Below, piece after piece: positions 36,741-49,670 of a stretch of DNA of 64,000 bases (position 1 is its first letter; every line of letters starts with the position of its first letter). Location of the stretch: assembly GCA_003255065.1 (NCBI GenBank), contig QAOA01006992.1:275015-339014 (forward strand), read 5' to 3'. The position numbers were made by a program, and so were the translations under genes. This stretch comes from Cercis canadensis (Eukaryota > Streptophyta > Magnoliopsida > Fabales > Fabaceae). The notes beneath the pieces were generated by a model. It worked only from the letters and a program-made list of their open reading frames with translations. It was not told where the DNA came from and did no database searches.

Positions 36741-37263
36741 AATCTCTTACTTCAGGTCGTGACAAGAAGTTGAGCAACTCGTGTGGGTAACCTCTAAACT
36801 CTGAATCACGAGATGCAAGACCACTGTAAATTGTTTATCATCGATGGTTATTTCCATTCAAATTATTTGAGAAAATCTAATATCATGATCAGCATTAATA
36901 ACTTTTTATACAAAGCGTTTTTCATAAAATTCATTGTAACACAACGGGATGCATTGAATCTCACCTGGACCTGGGGTCAGCTGATGCACTCCCTTCCCTT
37001 TGTAGTGATTTCTTGATGAAAAGTACTTTCAAGTTTGCAGATCTGAGGTGTATTTGTAACTCACTGGTTGATATCATGATGCTCCTTTACCTTGCAAATA
37101 TTAAGAGATCCAGAGAGGGATAGAGAGTAGACATAACTCTAGGTTTTAGAGAGATCCTTAGTGGTCGCAATCCCTGCACTTGCTAATCACCTCAAACATT
37201 TGTAACAAAAGCTTTCAAGAATGTGAGCATTCGGCAAAGGGAAGGAATTGCATACTGAAGAAG
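36741..37263. other. 3' flank of the CCR4-like gene
   Basis: Presumably this holds the 3' UTR of the minus-strand gene that ends at 37264. No separate ORF or RNA is recognised. Confidence 0.45.
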
Positions 37264-40200
37264 TCAGGACCCATTGTCAAGGCTTGCAAAAGCAAATTCA
37301 CATACAAGAGCAAGATGGTCACTTCCCCATTTCTGCAGAGCAAACAAGAATCATAAAGACGCCGACAATTCAATAATGAATAATATATATATGAACACAT
37401 ATAAGGCTTGATGTTAAGTGAGGTACCTCACTTGGGAGTCCTCTAGTTCTTCTTAGAATATCAATGGGCAGGGTTTCAACAACTCTTACTGGAATAAGTT
37501 CCTTGGTGTGCCTGTTTATCGTATACATCAGTAACCAAAGTTTGTAAATGCAAACAATCTATGTGCTTGTTACAAAACAATGAAACTACCAGATATAATC
37601 AACAGTTCCCATGAACTTGGAGTGGTATGATGTCGCCAAGGGCTCCCCAATATCATCTCTTGTTCTATGGTTTCCCTACAGCAGTAATTATATAACACTT
37701 GTGCATGAACATCACTATAATAGAGCCAGCAATAGAACATGTACAAAGACATCCAAGTGCTATATATACTTCACAACATGTTGATACTGGCAAACAAGTC
37801 TAAGCAATGAAAATGTTAGTTTTTGCAAAAGTCTCCCATATTTGAATTCAATTTGTCAGGGATCAACCTCTGTTCTTAAGAACAAAAAACTCTACAGGAA
37901 TAGATGATTGTAACAATTGTATAGAAGTAGAAAAATATGGAGAAACATAGTCGGTAGATTAGAACATCATACAGGGACACCAATATATGCACTGCAGAGC
38001 TTTAGATAGTGCTGAAGATGAGTGACTCCTTCAGTGCCAGTAGCGAGTCTTAACTCTTCCTTACTCCATTTGTAGAGCAATGGCCTTGAAACAGACATTG
38101 GAATACTGCACCACATTTGCACCCAAAATAATTATTGCAGAGTAAATATCACCAGCCTATCAGCCACAGATAATTTCAACCTCAGCCTTTAAAATTGGAG
38201 CATAATTACTCTCATAATAATAATAATAATCAAGGCTATCTTATCAGGATTGAAGGCCATGATTAATTTGTTTCCAGAGCAATCATACCACCTCTTCCAT
38301 ACCAGCATATAACATGATTCTGAACTCTTACAGATATACCACTACTAAAAGTACCTAAGTATTGACATTTATATGTTTAGTGTGTGTGTGTGCACGAGCG
38401 AATATGCACGTGTGTGTGAAAAGGCATACTTTCATCAAAATGAGAATAATTCAACATAAAGGACTTTGTCTGGATTGGCAAACAACCTAGCTTCATTGCC
38501 ATTGTGAGAACTGAAGACTCCCCATTGTGATGGGATTTCAATCTGCCCTGACATATTTCTGCGGTTATGCAGTTGGATGTCTAACTGCAATAAATGGGAC
38601 AACAACTTAAGCATTAAATACTGAAAACTGAAGAGGCCATATAACTAGAGCTTATGTAGTTATGTCCTCTGCCTCCACTACCAGTGAACCCGAAAAGGTT
38701 CCACCAAAAAAAAAAAAAGTGAAAGAGAAAAATGGCTGACTTACTCAGGGACTTTTGACAAAAACAAAATTCTCTCCTTCAAATTCTCTAAAACCAAAAA
38801 TATACTATAGGCTTGAAAATATAACATGGCGGCTCACCTTGGATGAAGCAAGGAATTCATATATTGCACTCTGACAATATGAGATGAAAATAGAATGTAA
38901 GCAATGAAGCTGTGACACATTGTACCTCTAATCTGAAACTGGTAAGTATACAGCAAGGTCTTACTTGTGGAACACTATTTAAATCCCCACCAATAATAAC
39001 AGGGATGCTGCCCCATTCTTGTGATAACTCGTAAGCTTTATCAAGGAAAAGTCGAACCTATACCATTATTTCATGTTGCAAATTACCAGGATCAATAAAC
39101 TAAATAGGAAATTTATTATTAATAATACACAAGGAGACATTTTTTTTTCCCTTTGGAATAAAAGAAAAGAATTAATTGCAACTTTGCAACGAAATACAGA
39201 AAAAAAGAATCAAAATAAGAATCAAAACACGTGCACAAACACTAATGCCTGTACATGGATATATAATGCAACCCACTCATATTGAAAATTGAAATACCTG
39301 GCCTAGTTTGATGTCTCCACGATTTGGGTTGAACAGCACATGTATATTTCCTACCAAAAATCTTTTGTTTCTGGTGTATGGTGTCCCATAGATGCAAACA
39401 AAGTAAGCAAAGGGTTAAAAAAAGAAGAAGAAGAATCCATGGTATTAGTATGACTTGTTCATTTATGTGTAGACACCATGTTTTCATGCACGAGTGATTA
39501 TTTAGGCATGCATTTCCACTAAAAATAATAGATGCTGTATATGGTGTGTAATAATAGAATGGTCTACAACAATTATTTTTTTGTTTTTTATTTATTTTTT
39601 TCTCGATCTTCAAGGAAGTAACTCATACCCGACACGCGGTAGACATAATGCCTTGTTATCAGAACTATAAAGGTTTAGAATACAGTTGCAGTGCATAGAA
39701 CCCTAAATTAGCATAATAGACTCGAAAGAGCTCTTCTTATTTGGAAGTCTAAACATTAGAAAATATCAATCTGCTAGGTTCATGGTTGAATAATAAATAC
39801 TCATTATAGAAACTAGACTCAATGCAAGCACTATTGTGTGTTCCCAGAGTCTTTTTCTTATTATTTTTAAGATAAAATTTGGATAAAGTTTGCAGTTTAA
39901 TGATTTTTTGTCCAGCTATACCTCGTAATTTTTTCTTTCTCTCCAACTCTCTTTGAATCTCCTTAAAAAGTGGGAACATTTAAGCAGATATGGGATTCTG
40001 GAAGTAGTTATCAAGTTTTTAAAATTAATTTAATTTATTTTTTATTAATTTGAATTTGTGACACCATCCAAGGTGTTTGCATTATAATAGTTTAGATTTA
40101 ATACGATGTCACTTAACCTTGAGATCTTAACTCTATAGTTTTCAAGAATCAGAAGCATGCAGGAAAATGTCACCAACAATGGAAGTTCTTATTAAAAATA

Positions 40201-43010
40201 CCTCAAGGTTCTCTAATTTGTAACAGAATTTATATAGTTCAATGAGACTTTATGAGAAGCTAACCGGAGATGTTCAGGCAATTAACCTCAGGATGAGGCC
40301 ACAGAATGCTATAAAAATATAATACTTGAAAACAAAAATATCCTAAATGATAAACAAAAAGATATACCAGAACAATGATAAATTAAGCTTATACTGTAGC
40401 TTATATTTTACCCATTTCAGATATATAAAACTTACACTGTCGTTAGAGCACATGCATCAGATTCGGATTTCTCATGATTTACCTGTATAAAGAGAGAAAA
40501 CAAGTAATAAGATATAGCCAAAAGATACACACAAAGAGATATACAGATACAAAGCTGAGAATAAATCAAATATAAAACATAGACAAGAAGAAATTAAATA
40601 ATTAATACATCAAATCCTAACCACCTCCAAAACACAAAGCTGAGCAACATTGTTACGAAGGCCAAATCTTTGGAACTCTATATCTTCTTGATGCAGAAGG
40701 GTATATCTGCATTCAAAATATGGTTTTCATCCATTAGGAAAATTGACAACAAGGGGGAATGCCAACAAATGAGATATGAAAAATATTTAGGTAATCTAAC
40801 ATATACTTTAAATATATTCACATTTTCCGAAAAACATAAAGCCCATATAAACTATGTGCTATCAATAATACTACTTTGAGTTATTACAATTCAGTTAGAG
40901 GTCAATCCAACTCCCAGCATCCTGTCAAGGAATATGCAGACAGCCATTTACTTATTGACAAAGTTTAATACAAAAACAAAATCCTAATACAAGATACAGC
41001 AACCCAACTATTTAAATCATTTGAGGGTAATGGAAACCCACAATGTCTGTTTCCAGAATACAGCACACCCATCATGTGCTTCTCCTGTGCGAGCCTGAGA
41101 TGGTAGATAACAATAATTCAGGTGAGCCACTAGCTTGAATACCTTATATGATAGTCCAAAATATGTACATAACATACCTTGTAAACACCTTTAAAGCCAT
41201 CATTTTGGAAAAGATCATCCAATTCATCAAAATGATCAACCTCCTAAAGGCATAGGAGGCATTGTGAGAATGTGCTCCTTAATAAACAATTCTTTACAAT
41301 CCCATTCTTACATGCATTATAAAAGGTTAGCTCACAGTTTCTGAGCAGAGAAGGCTACAAGGTGAGGGTAGATTTAAAGGTTTGTGCCAATTAGTATTGA
41401 CTAGCATTTTTTAAAAGTGTCTGTAGCTCAAGGAAGCCCGTGAAGGAAGAGAGGATGTCAATGAAATAAATTGCACAGCAGTGACATACATGTATTATAA
41501 ATGTAAAACAATTGTAATAATTCTAGTCATAGAGAAGCTTAAAATTGCTGCTGCAAATAATTTGTGCTACTATCTTCTTAAGGTAGTCCATCATGTAAGA
41601 GAGAAAACATATCCAGCTATAAGAAGACAGCAACATTTATATTTTTCTTTCTTTTTCTTTTTTTGAATGATCGGACAGAGAAGTAATTAAAGGAAAAAAA
41701 AAATTAAATAAAAGAAGAAATTTATTTAAGATATATATGTAAAAAAAATAATAACTAAATTCATGGTCAATTATTCTAGGTTACTAAAGGACACTGAGAT
41801 GTTGATGATCTAACGCACACCATATGCAATGTATAACACAGCTAAGGATTACTAAATAACCTGGAAACACAGTATGCTAGCATTATAGTTGTTGATCTCT
41901 TCATGTATGAGCCTTTTCCGCCTGTTCCACTCCAACAAACCTCGTGGAATATTACAATACAAATCCAGATGCTTTGATGCATTTTCAACACCAAGGATAT
42001 TGTACGAAACAACCACAACTTTATCTGCAAGAGAACAAAAGGGTTCAGAAGAATGACGACAAAATAAAAGATAATTTAGTCTCAATTCCCAACAGTGGCA
42101 CCAAAAACGTAGAGCAAAGCATTAGCCACGTTAACATTATGGGGTTAATTCATGGCAACAAACTATTAACCGTACGTGACCAAACAATGAAGCAAATGCC
42201 ATTGATCTTTAGGTTCACACCAGTTTTTGTTATGAACTGTAAGTTTGGGAAAAGGTATGATCATTTCCCTCTTCAGCTCGATTCCAGATTAGGAAGAGAG
42301 AGAGAGGCCAATGAATTTCACCATCAATATATCAAGGAAGACATAACTATGACCTAGAGGCCAAATTTTACATTAATGTGAAGAATGGCATCTCGTAAGT
42401 ATGTTCTAATTCTTTTCTGTTACATCAGGTAGTGAACAGAGACATGTAATACGGAATTACTAATTATTTTGCTAAGGCGCATAGAGTGTTCACGAAAGGA
42501 AAAGAATGACAACAAACTCAATTTCCATTTCTACACGGTGACATGTAATGAAAGCAGCCGTTGTTCTAGAGCTCGCATTCAAAAAATAAAAATTTGCCTC
42601 CCTAGTTGGCATTAGAATTTAAATAAACCTGAAGGAAAATTACAGAGGGAAAATAATTCAATTACTTATTCTCCAACTCAATGTTTTCTAAGGAAGCTTC
42701 TGTAATCCTTACCCTTATAGCTAGAAAAATCTTGGGAAGAAAAAACCCATCTCCTGGAACACACACCGGAGCTGGATTTTCCTCTCCTTTTCTTCCAACG
42801 ACGTCGAGACGAAGAACGACAGGCTTCGAACCTATTTGAAGTGTATGAGCTCTGCAAATGGTCAGTGTTTCGGGTTAAAGTTTCCGACTTGAAGACCAAT
42901 CTGCGCCTCTTAATGTGAGTACTGGAGGATTCCAATTGAGAAGATATTCTCCGCTTTGAAGGAAAAGTGGCGCTTGAATGTGGATGTCTTCCGTGATTGT
43001 GGCCCGTCAT
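37264..43010 (-). CDS. CCR4-like deadenylase (carbon catabolite repressor protein 4 homolog 5 type), 14 exons
   Basis: Fourteen minus-strand exons join in phase to 459 residues: 43010-42713, 42024-41861, 41243-41178, 41094-41042, 40706-40625, 40482-40436, 39370-39298, 39057-38965, 38870-38838, 38584-38487, 38105-37973, 37675-37590, 37511-37427 and 37332-37264. Exon 1 encodes a Ser/Arg-rich basic region. The endonuclease/exonuclease/phosphatase domain follows, with VVVVSYNILGVENASKH, CFQEVDHFDEL (metal-binding Glu), VGNIHVLFNP, IIGGDLNSVP (catalytic Asp/Asn), FMGTVDYIWHTKEL and WGSDHLALVCEF (catalytic Asp-His). These residues mark Mg-dependent poly(A)-shortening nucleases of the CCR4 family. 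The length agrees with the Arabidopsis homologue (about 450 residues). The exon 10 donor (AG|GTTGTT) is non-ideal: the stronger-looking AAA|GTATGC site lies just after an in-frame TGA. The upstream site restores the phase into exon 11. The leucine-rich repeat of yeast CCR4 is absent. Confidence 0.9.
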
Positions 43011-44535
43011 GCTGCCGGAGTATTTGATGACGGCGGCGCGTGCACTGAACTAGGGTTGAGTATTCGCTCGCAAAGCAGGCTCACTGAGTTTCATTATTGA
43101 CAGGTAACCGCCAATGGCTTTGCTCTTTTTTCTTTTTTAATAAATTATTACACTAACCGCTAATGACAACAATTTATTTATTTATTTATTTTGTGAATTA
43201 AGCCAACAATTTATATACTTAAATTATAAAATTTCTTCTCACATAATGATATTAGGTAATAATTATGTTTTGATATTTTTATAAAAAATATTTCTTTTTT
43301 AGTTTGTTTATAATTTCTATACAGTGATTACTTTTAATAACAAGTTTTTGTGTAAACAACATAACTATTAAACATTTAATAACATGAAAAAGTTATAAAA
43401 TGGTTAATAGTTATTGAAAACTTTATTTAACTTTGATCCCATTAAAAATAAATTTTTTGGACAACTTATACTCAAAAAATTTAAAAAGTTAGATTTTTTA
43501 ATTAAAAATATATTAAGAAATTAAAATTTAGATTTGAAGACCAACTGTGTTGTGTGTAATATTATTTAGAGTTGTAACAAAAAAAAATATTTTTTTAGAT
43601 GAGTACCAAAATAATGTCACTTTAGAATAGAATAACACATACATACATAAATTGACATGAGGAATTAAATACCGCATATTTCATTGTAAAAACAGTACAG
43701 TCTTTTCCTCTTCTAAAGAGGAAAAAAACACATAAAACTTGATAGCCTCCAAGTTTGTTCTATTTTGTATATTCAAATGTAGTATACATGACAATAACAT
43801 TAATTCCAAATGATGAGCCTTCTTAAGTAAAATTTTATCATAAGGTACAAATGTGATCAATAGCTAGTAAAAGAACTTAAAGTTTATACAATTGGCAATA
43901 TGATAATCTGCACATGCAAAGGTTAGACAAGTGGGGTATGTGACATGACCAGTGGACAACCAATTACAAAAAAAAATTAGTTATATCCATTAACGAATAA
44001 CGACAATTTGAATTTTCTTTTCTAAAAACAAGATCCAAACTAGTAGTTGGTGGATAGCAAGGGGAGTAATAGTTAGCTCTAACGTAAGTATAAAGACAAA
44101 ATAGAGGATCTGGATACCGTTTAAATTGACTGAGAAGCAAGCTTTCATATGTAACAATTTCTCTTTGGCATCTCCTTCTTTTAACCTTATGAAATCCAAG
44201 CATGAAAAGAAAGATTCTAAATATAAATTTGGTGAATTAATCAATTGGTAGTTTTCTTCTTTCTTGTTTATGGTAGTAGGAAACTTAAAATCTGGCAGTT
44301 TTTTAATTCCTGATGTATGTCTGTCATGCAACACCTAGCTCAAATTAATGACTGGTAGCTAGGTTGGTTGTAATTGCTTTCTAGTTGCTACTAGTGCCGC
44401 ATTATATGTATCCTCTCATGTGCATCCACCTAACAACTCTAGTCCAAATTTATTGAAACAACGAAGAAAAATTAGAAAGCTAAGAACTTTTTATTCCCAT
44501 TTTCTTCATTCAATCCAACTCAAGCAACCCACCAA
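43011..44535. other. Divergent promoter region between the CCR4-like and LYM genes
   Basis: The two genes point away from each other. The first 100 bp are GC-richer (GCGGCGCGTGCACTG) next to the CCR4-like start. The middle is AT-rich. CT-rich sequence with ATTCCCATTTTCTTCATTC lies just before the LYM start. Short ORFs at 43964-44334 have no recognisable features. Confidence 0.5.
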
Positions 44536-46703
44536 ATGAGAAACTGTGTGCAGCTTCTTCCCTCTCTGCTCTTGGGTCTCTCATTGTTCAGTATTTTATG
44601 TTTAGTGCAAACAAAATCTTTCATTGAACCATGTAGCTCCTCAGACTCATGCCCCTCCCTTCTCTCTTATCTTTTGCCTTGGGACTCCAAACTCTCTGAA
44701 ATTGCGTCTCGCTTTCATGTAAACGTTTCTGATATCTTGGCTGCAAACTCTGTCTTCCCAATAATATCATCACTAGGCAATCAAATTCTCAGGGCAAAAT
44801 CACTTGTAAAAATACCCATTTCATGTTCATGTGCGGAAGGTATCAGAAGATCTATGTTGACCAATTACACCGTTCAGGCAGCTGATACACTTGAATCTAT
44901 CTCTCAAGGTTATGGTGGGCTTGTTAGTGCAGAACAAATTATGAGTGTGAACAGTATCAGTGCCACAAATCCATTGACAAACGGAGGGGGCTTGGTTATT
45001 CCATTGCCTTGCACCTGTTTGAATAATGTCAACAATGGGCAAACCACAGTTTATATGTCATATGTGGTGCAGGCAGGGGAGAGCTTCAACAAGATAGCTT
45101 CAGTGTTTGGTACTACTATTACTGAATTAGAGACTATTAATGGGCTAAGCCAAGCTATGGTTGACACAGGAGACATACTAGCTGTTCCCATTGCAGGTTG
45201 GTATAGTGGAGCATCAATGCTGTAGCTTGTAGTGAAAGCTCACTAGAATTGTCTTATTTTTTGTTGATAGAATGTTAAAGTCTAACTTACATGCAAGATT
45301 TGCTTTAGTTCTTGTCATCTTGGGATAGACTAGCTGTTTTCCTTATCTCTCTTTTAATTTTTCTCAAAGAGGGTTTAGGATGAAGTTGGTATAGACAATT
45401 TAATTTTATTTCACATAAAAATAATTGAGCTTTTTGTTGGTACATTGGAATGTATTGAGACTTAAAATTATGACCTTTACCTAAATTTTCACCTATCCAC
45501 CCACTTGAGCTAAGTCTAAGTAGCAAATAAAGATAACTGAGTTAATCAAGAAATAGTAAGACATTTTGCATCTAGTTTTGGATTTTCAGCTTAATTTCTG
45601 TCATAAAGAACAGGTAGCCTGGCCATGCTAATTAGAGCAGGAAAGACACACTTGTTTTTCATGGTTGATTGGGGTAAAAAGTCAATGACAATATGTGCCA
45701 TGCTTTTTCTTTTTGTCTTACTTTTCCTTTTTTGGTTCTGGGAGGGAGGGGAGAGATAATGCATTTAAGATATAGTAATTGATCAAGTACATTATTATAA
45801 TCTTCTGTAGACTTGTACCGTCCTTTGCAGCATGTTCATCAGCATCTTTGAACTGGTACAATGAGAGTATGATGGTCCCAAATGGCTCATATGCTCTTAC
45901 TGCCACCAACTGCATCAAATGCTCTTGTGGACCAATGGATCTCATGTAAGCTGCACATTGATTTTAATTGTACTAATATACGAACTTAGCTTCAAATTCC
46001 AAGGAGTAAAATTTGGTCTAAATATGCAAATGACTCGACAAGTTCTGATTCCCTTCTCTCTTGTTCACCAGGCTGCAATGTCTTCCCTCAGGCCTTGATG
46101 TCCCATGCTACAATTTACAGTGCCCAGGGTCCAACGTTGTAATTGGGGATGAATATGTGACACATTCAAAACCTGGTTGTAATGTAACAAAGTGTGTTTA
46201 TCGTGGCCATAGGGGTGGCAAAATTTTCAGAAGGTAAGCAAGGTTACCCCATAATATGTAGAAATTGGATACAAAATTAGTGTTCAACTCTATTTGTTTT
46301 TTTCAATAGTAATAAAGGTCCTTCTAAGACATGTTTCTGCTTTCTGTGTTGCAGTATGATGAATTCTTCTTATCTCCGGTGCCCAGGTAACCACAACAAA
46401 CTAGACCTTTTTCATACTATTCTTATCTGAAATTTTGTTTGACAGTGTAAGAGCTGGGAAGTTTCAAGATTTCTGAACTAAACTTTTTGGAGTTTTAATG
46501 CAGATAATAGGAATCACACTGCAGGATCATGTTGGCCATCTTCATCGTCAGCACATACTATAATCCCATTTGGGGCATTGGCTCCAGCCCCATCCCCATT
46601 GCCAGTTTCCAATGCAAATCAGGGTGGAATGCTTGGTCAAGCTACATTTATCAATTTGTTGCTGCTGTTACTACCACAACTCGTCCCTATTTTTTTCATG
46701 TAA
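44536..46703 (+). CDS. LysM domain GPI-anchored receptor protein (LYM1/LYM3-like), five exons
   Basis: Exons 44536-45196, 45831-45945, 46072-46233, 46355-46386 and 46504-46703 join in phase to 389 residues. An N-terminal signal peptide (residues 1-26, LLPSLLLGLSLFSILCLVQT) is followed by three LysM-type repeats: about 46-93 (degenerate), 110-157 (YTVQAADTLESISQ...) and 174-218 (YVVQAGESFNKIASVFGTTI). CSC/CTC motifs separate them (97-99, 159-161). Exons 2-4 add a Cys-rich module (NCIKCSCG, PCYNLQCPG, CNVTKCVY). The C-terminus has Pro/Ser linker text and ends in a Leu-rich tail (LLLLLLPQLVPIFFM) fitting a GPI signal. Family members bind chitin or peptidoglycan fragments at the plasma membrane and signal with LysM receptor kinases. 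LYM1/3 is favoured over LYM2/CEBiP by exon-1 text such as GLVSAEQI. Confidence 0.88.
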
Positions 46704-49670
46704 TTATTATAGGTGGTCAAGTTATACATATTGTGGTTCGACTAAGACTTTGTATTAAGTAGTGCAAGAAGAAATATCTGCCAAAGAAAGTTATATTTTT
46801 ATATTTATAATAAGGTCATGTTAAAAATTGAATCAAATGAAAAGAAACTCAGATTTTGAGTTCTGTTACATTTACTTGTCTGCTACATGTTCTATGCAAC
46901 TTCACTTATCTTAGAGAAACAAGATCACAATAAGTCATAAGCTAGATAATTTGCCACTTAAGATTTTTTTTTTTTTTAAAAAAAAACAATACAAACAAAA
47001 AATTCATATTTGTTTGGCTCCCTCACTTAGTGTCAGAGATTGGTGATTCAACTTTTAGGCTTCCCTGCTTGTTTTGCTTAAATCTTGTCCCCAACACAGT
47101 GGAAAAATCATGTTTATAGTAGACATGGGGTCAAGGTAAGTACCAAAAAAAAAGACTTTTGGTCAAGGACCATGTCGAAATTATTGAAGGGGATATAGTC
47201 CTCCTGGTCACAGCTCACGTATTAATGAGTGTGGAGTACTTAAGAGGAGCAGATTTACATTTTGCAATTAATGGCATGCATTTCATTTCACAATATGGGC
47301 ATCACATACAACGCCATTTAATGCCTTAATTATAACAACTGCTTCACTACAGCTATTCAATAAGGTGTTCAACAAACTAAAAACAATAAGCCAAATCCAA
47401 TCATATATGCAATGAGTTTGGGCCTTGGTGTGGTTTTAGTTGTAGTACTGTTTTTCTACAAACATTAAGATATCTAAGATATCAAGTATGGTCTAGCAGT
47501 GATGGGTTTGTGTATTTTACAAGATTTAGGGTTTTAATCTTCTGTATTGTCATGTAACAAAAAGAAAAGGTCCAAGTTCTCTACCTTGCTTTACATATGC
47601 CTCTTTCTCATTTTATTAGATATTTATAGTGATGAATCAATCAGTCCAACGTTTTGAGGATTATAATCAGACATCACACAGCATTTCACTTTCGATGCTT
47701 ATTTTTTTTGTTCACAGTAAAAAAACAATTACAAGCAACATATTTTGGCATGGATGCCTTGTTGCAAGCCTAGCAAGATTCAAGAATATCTGATCGATCA
47801 GTTACATACATAAGGTCATTGTTGAAAGCACAAATCAACAGGTGTCTTAAGATGACTTGCTCTAACTGTTCCATCACTTGTCAAGATTTTAGAACATCAT
47901 CATCAGGTTTACATTAAATCCGTACTAAGATTCCCAATCATTTTAGCCACATCCCACAATTTATTGTATAGTAGCATATAAAGGTTGTTCTCCTCTGTGT
48001 CTACCTCCAGTTCTATCCCTGCTGTTAATTTATATGAAAGAATAGGACTGAAAGTAGCAGCCTTGGTAGAGATTCCAAAGAAAGGTAAGTTGAGGAATAA
48101 TTTATAATGGCGCTAAAGGGCCACTTGTCTAGGACTAATCTACATGATTTTGCAAATCTAACCAACATATACTGCAACCAACTTGGCCGTATATGTTCAA
48201 AGATCAGTTCAATTTGTGGTTTTGGTGTATAGCGGAAGTTTTATGGTGAACTATTCTTTGGATTCATTCCTAGAGTGTCAACATTCTATACAACATTTAG
48301 CTATCTCTTTACTCCTTAATTAGTCTGTTTCACATTTTAACATCAAGATTGCCTTTTAGTGGATGAAAAATCCACTTTAACCGCTAACTTGGTTCACATT
48401 TCTATATACTCATCTTACCTCAATTTTGTGGTTTAATGGTCATGTACATGCTTCAGGTTTTGGAGCATTTGAAACTAAATTTCTTTCACAATCAATTTTA
48501 CAAGAATCAATATTATTCCGCAAACTATTTTATTTGTCACTTTTACGGTGTAAATTACTCTATTTACTACCTCATACATCTTAAACCATTGCTTCTTAAA
48601 ATGCACAACAATGAAAGAAATAATGTACCAACACTACTATAGATTCACATTATACAGACTAAATAATGCGTAGTAGCTATTTTGTAGATACCAATTCAAA
48701 TGATAGATTTGTATCATACAGCATTTTCCATTTCCCCCCTTCCCTAACTAATTAGAAAAAAGCACATAAGAATATTGTAAATTTGAACTTAAAGGTAGAA
48801 AATGTCCACTTCTTTCCTTTAAGAGGGATTGGCTTTTATGCATAGCAATCAATATCATCCTCTTTTATTTAGAAGATTAATGATTAGATGGTTCTTGGTG
48901 AGTTTTGACCCCACAAAAAGCTAAGCCACAAATGTAAGGTAAAAAGATAAGAATAAGGTAAAATCCCAAGTTGCAAATTCAACTAAATTTGAACATATAC
49001 AATAACACAAACACAAACCATACTTCCATTTCTGGTCCAGATTTGTCTGAGACATTAACAGAAGTAACGAACTCTAAAGCTGAAACTCTGCACCCAATTA
49101 TAGTCAAGCACTATGAAACAAGAGGAAAGAAGGGAAGAGAAAAGAAGAGGAGAGAGAGTGAGAGAAGGAGATTGAAGGCAACCACAGGAGAAATGAAAGC
49201 AACAAGAGGGGACCAGAAACCAGAATTTAAAGTTCTACCAGGAATAATTGAATTATAGAGGGCAATACAACAAAAGGGTCTTACTCAATTTTTCACACAC
49301 ACAAGTAGACACTTAACCAAATGGGTCCAGGAGGAATCCCATAATTGGAAAGATAACCAATGAGAATTCAGAGAATAAGATGAACTTGAATTGTTCAGCC
49401 AATGAACACTGAGATAAGACCTAAACCCTGCAGAAAATTACCAAAAGTGCATGGGGCAAAGCCTCAGAGAGGAAACAAGTGAGTAAGAGCAAAAATAGCC
49501 CCCCACTGTTTGTGTGGGTCTCACTCACCACACACACTTTCTATTCTCAACACACAATAATTGAACCCTAAATATATACAAGAACACCCCTCAATATTCC
49601 TCTGAACACTTACAATTCCAGGCAGCCTTTAACACTTTGACCAATTTTACAACCCCTAAAATCTTGCTCG
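46704..49670. other. Intergenic between LYM and COL genes
   Basis: The 3' UTR of LYM probably ends within the first 200 bp. A segment at 47490-47570 resembles a decayed SINE (GTCTAGCAGTGATGGGTTTG ... AGGGTTTTAATC). An AG-rich stretch at 49120-49180 and the leader-like sequence before 49671 suggest promoter or UTR of the COL gene. The 95-residue ORF at 48971-49258 is composed mainly of purine-rich low-complexity sequence, and I do not accept it as a gene. Confidence 0.45.

Noticed and set aside
41944-42357. Plus-strand ORF of 137 residues
   Set aside because: It overlaps CCR4-like exon 2 in antisense and shows no protein-like motif.
48971-49258. 95-residue ORF upstream of the COL gene
   Set aside because: It is composed largely of purine-rich low-complexity sequence, and lacks a homologue that I recognise.
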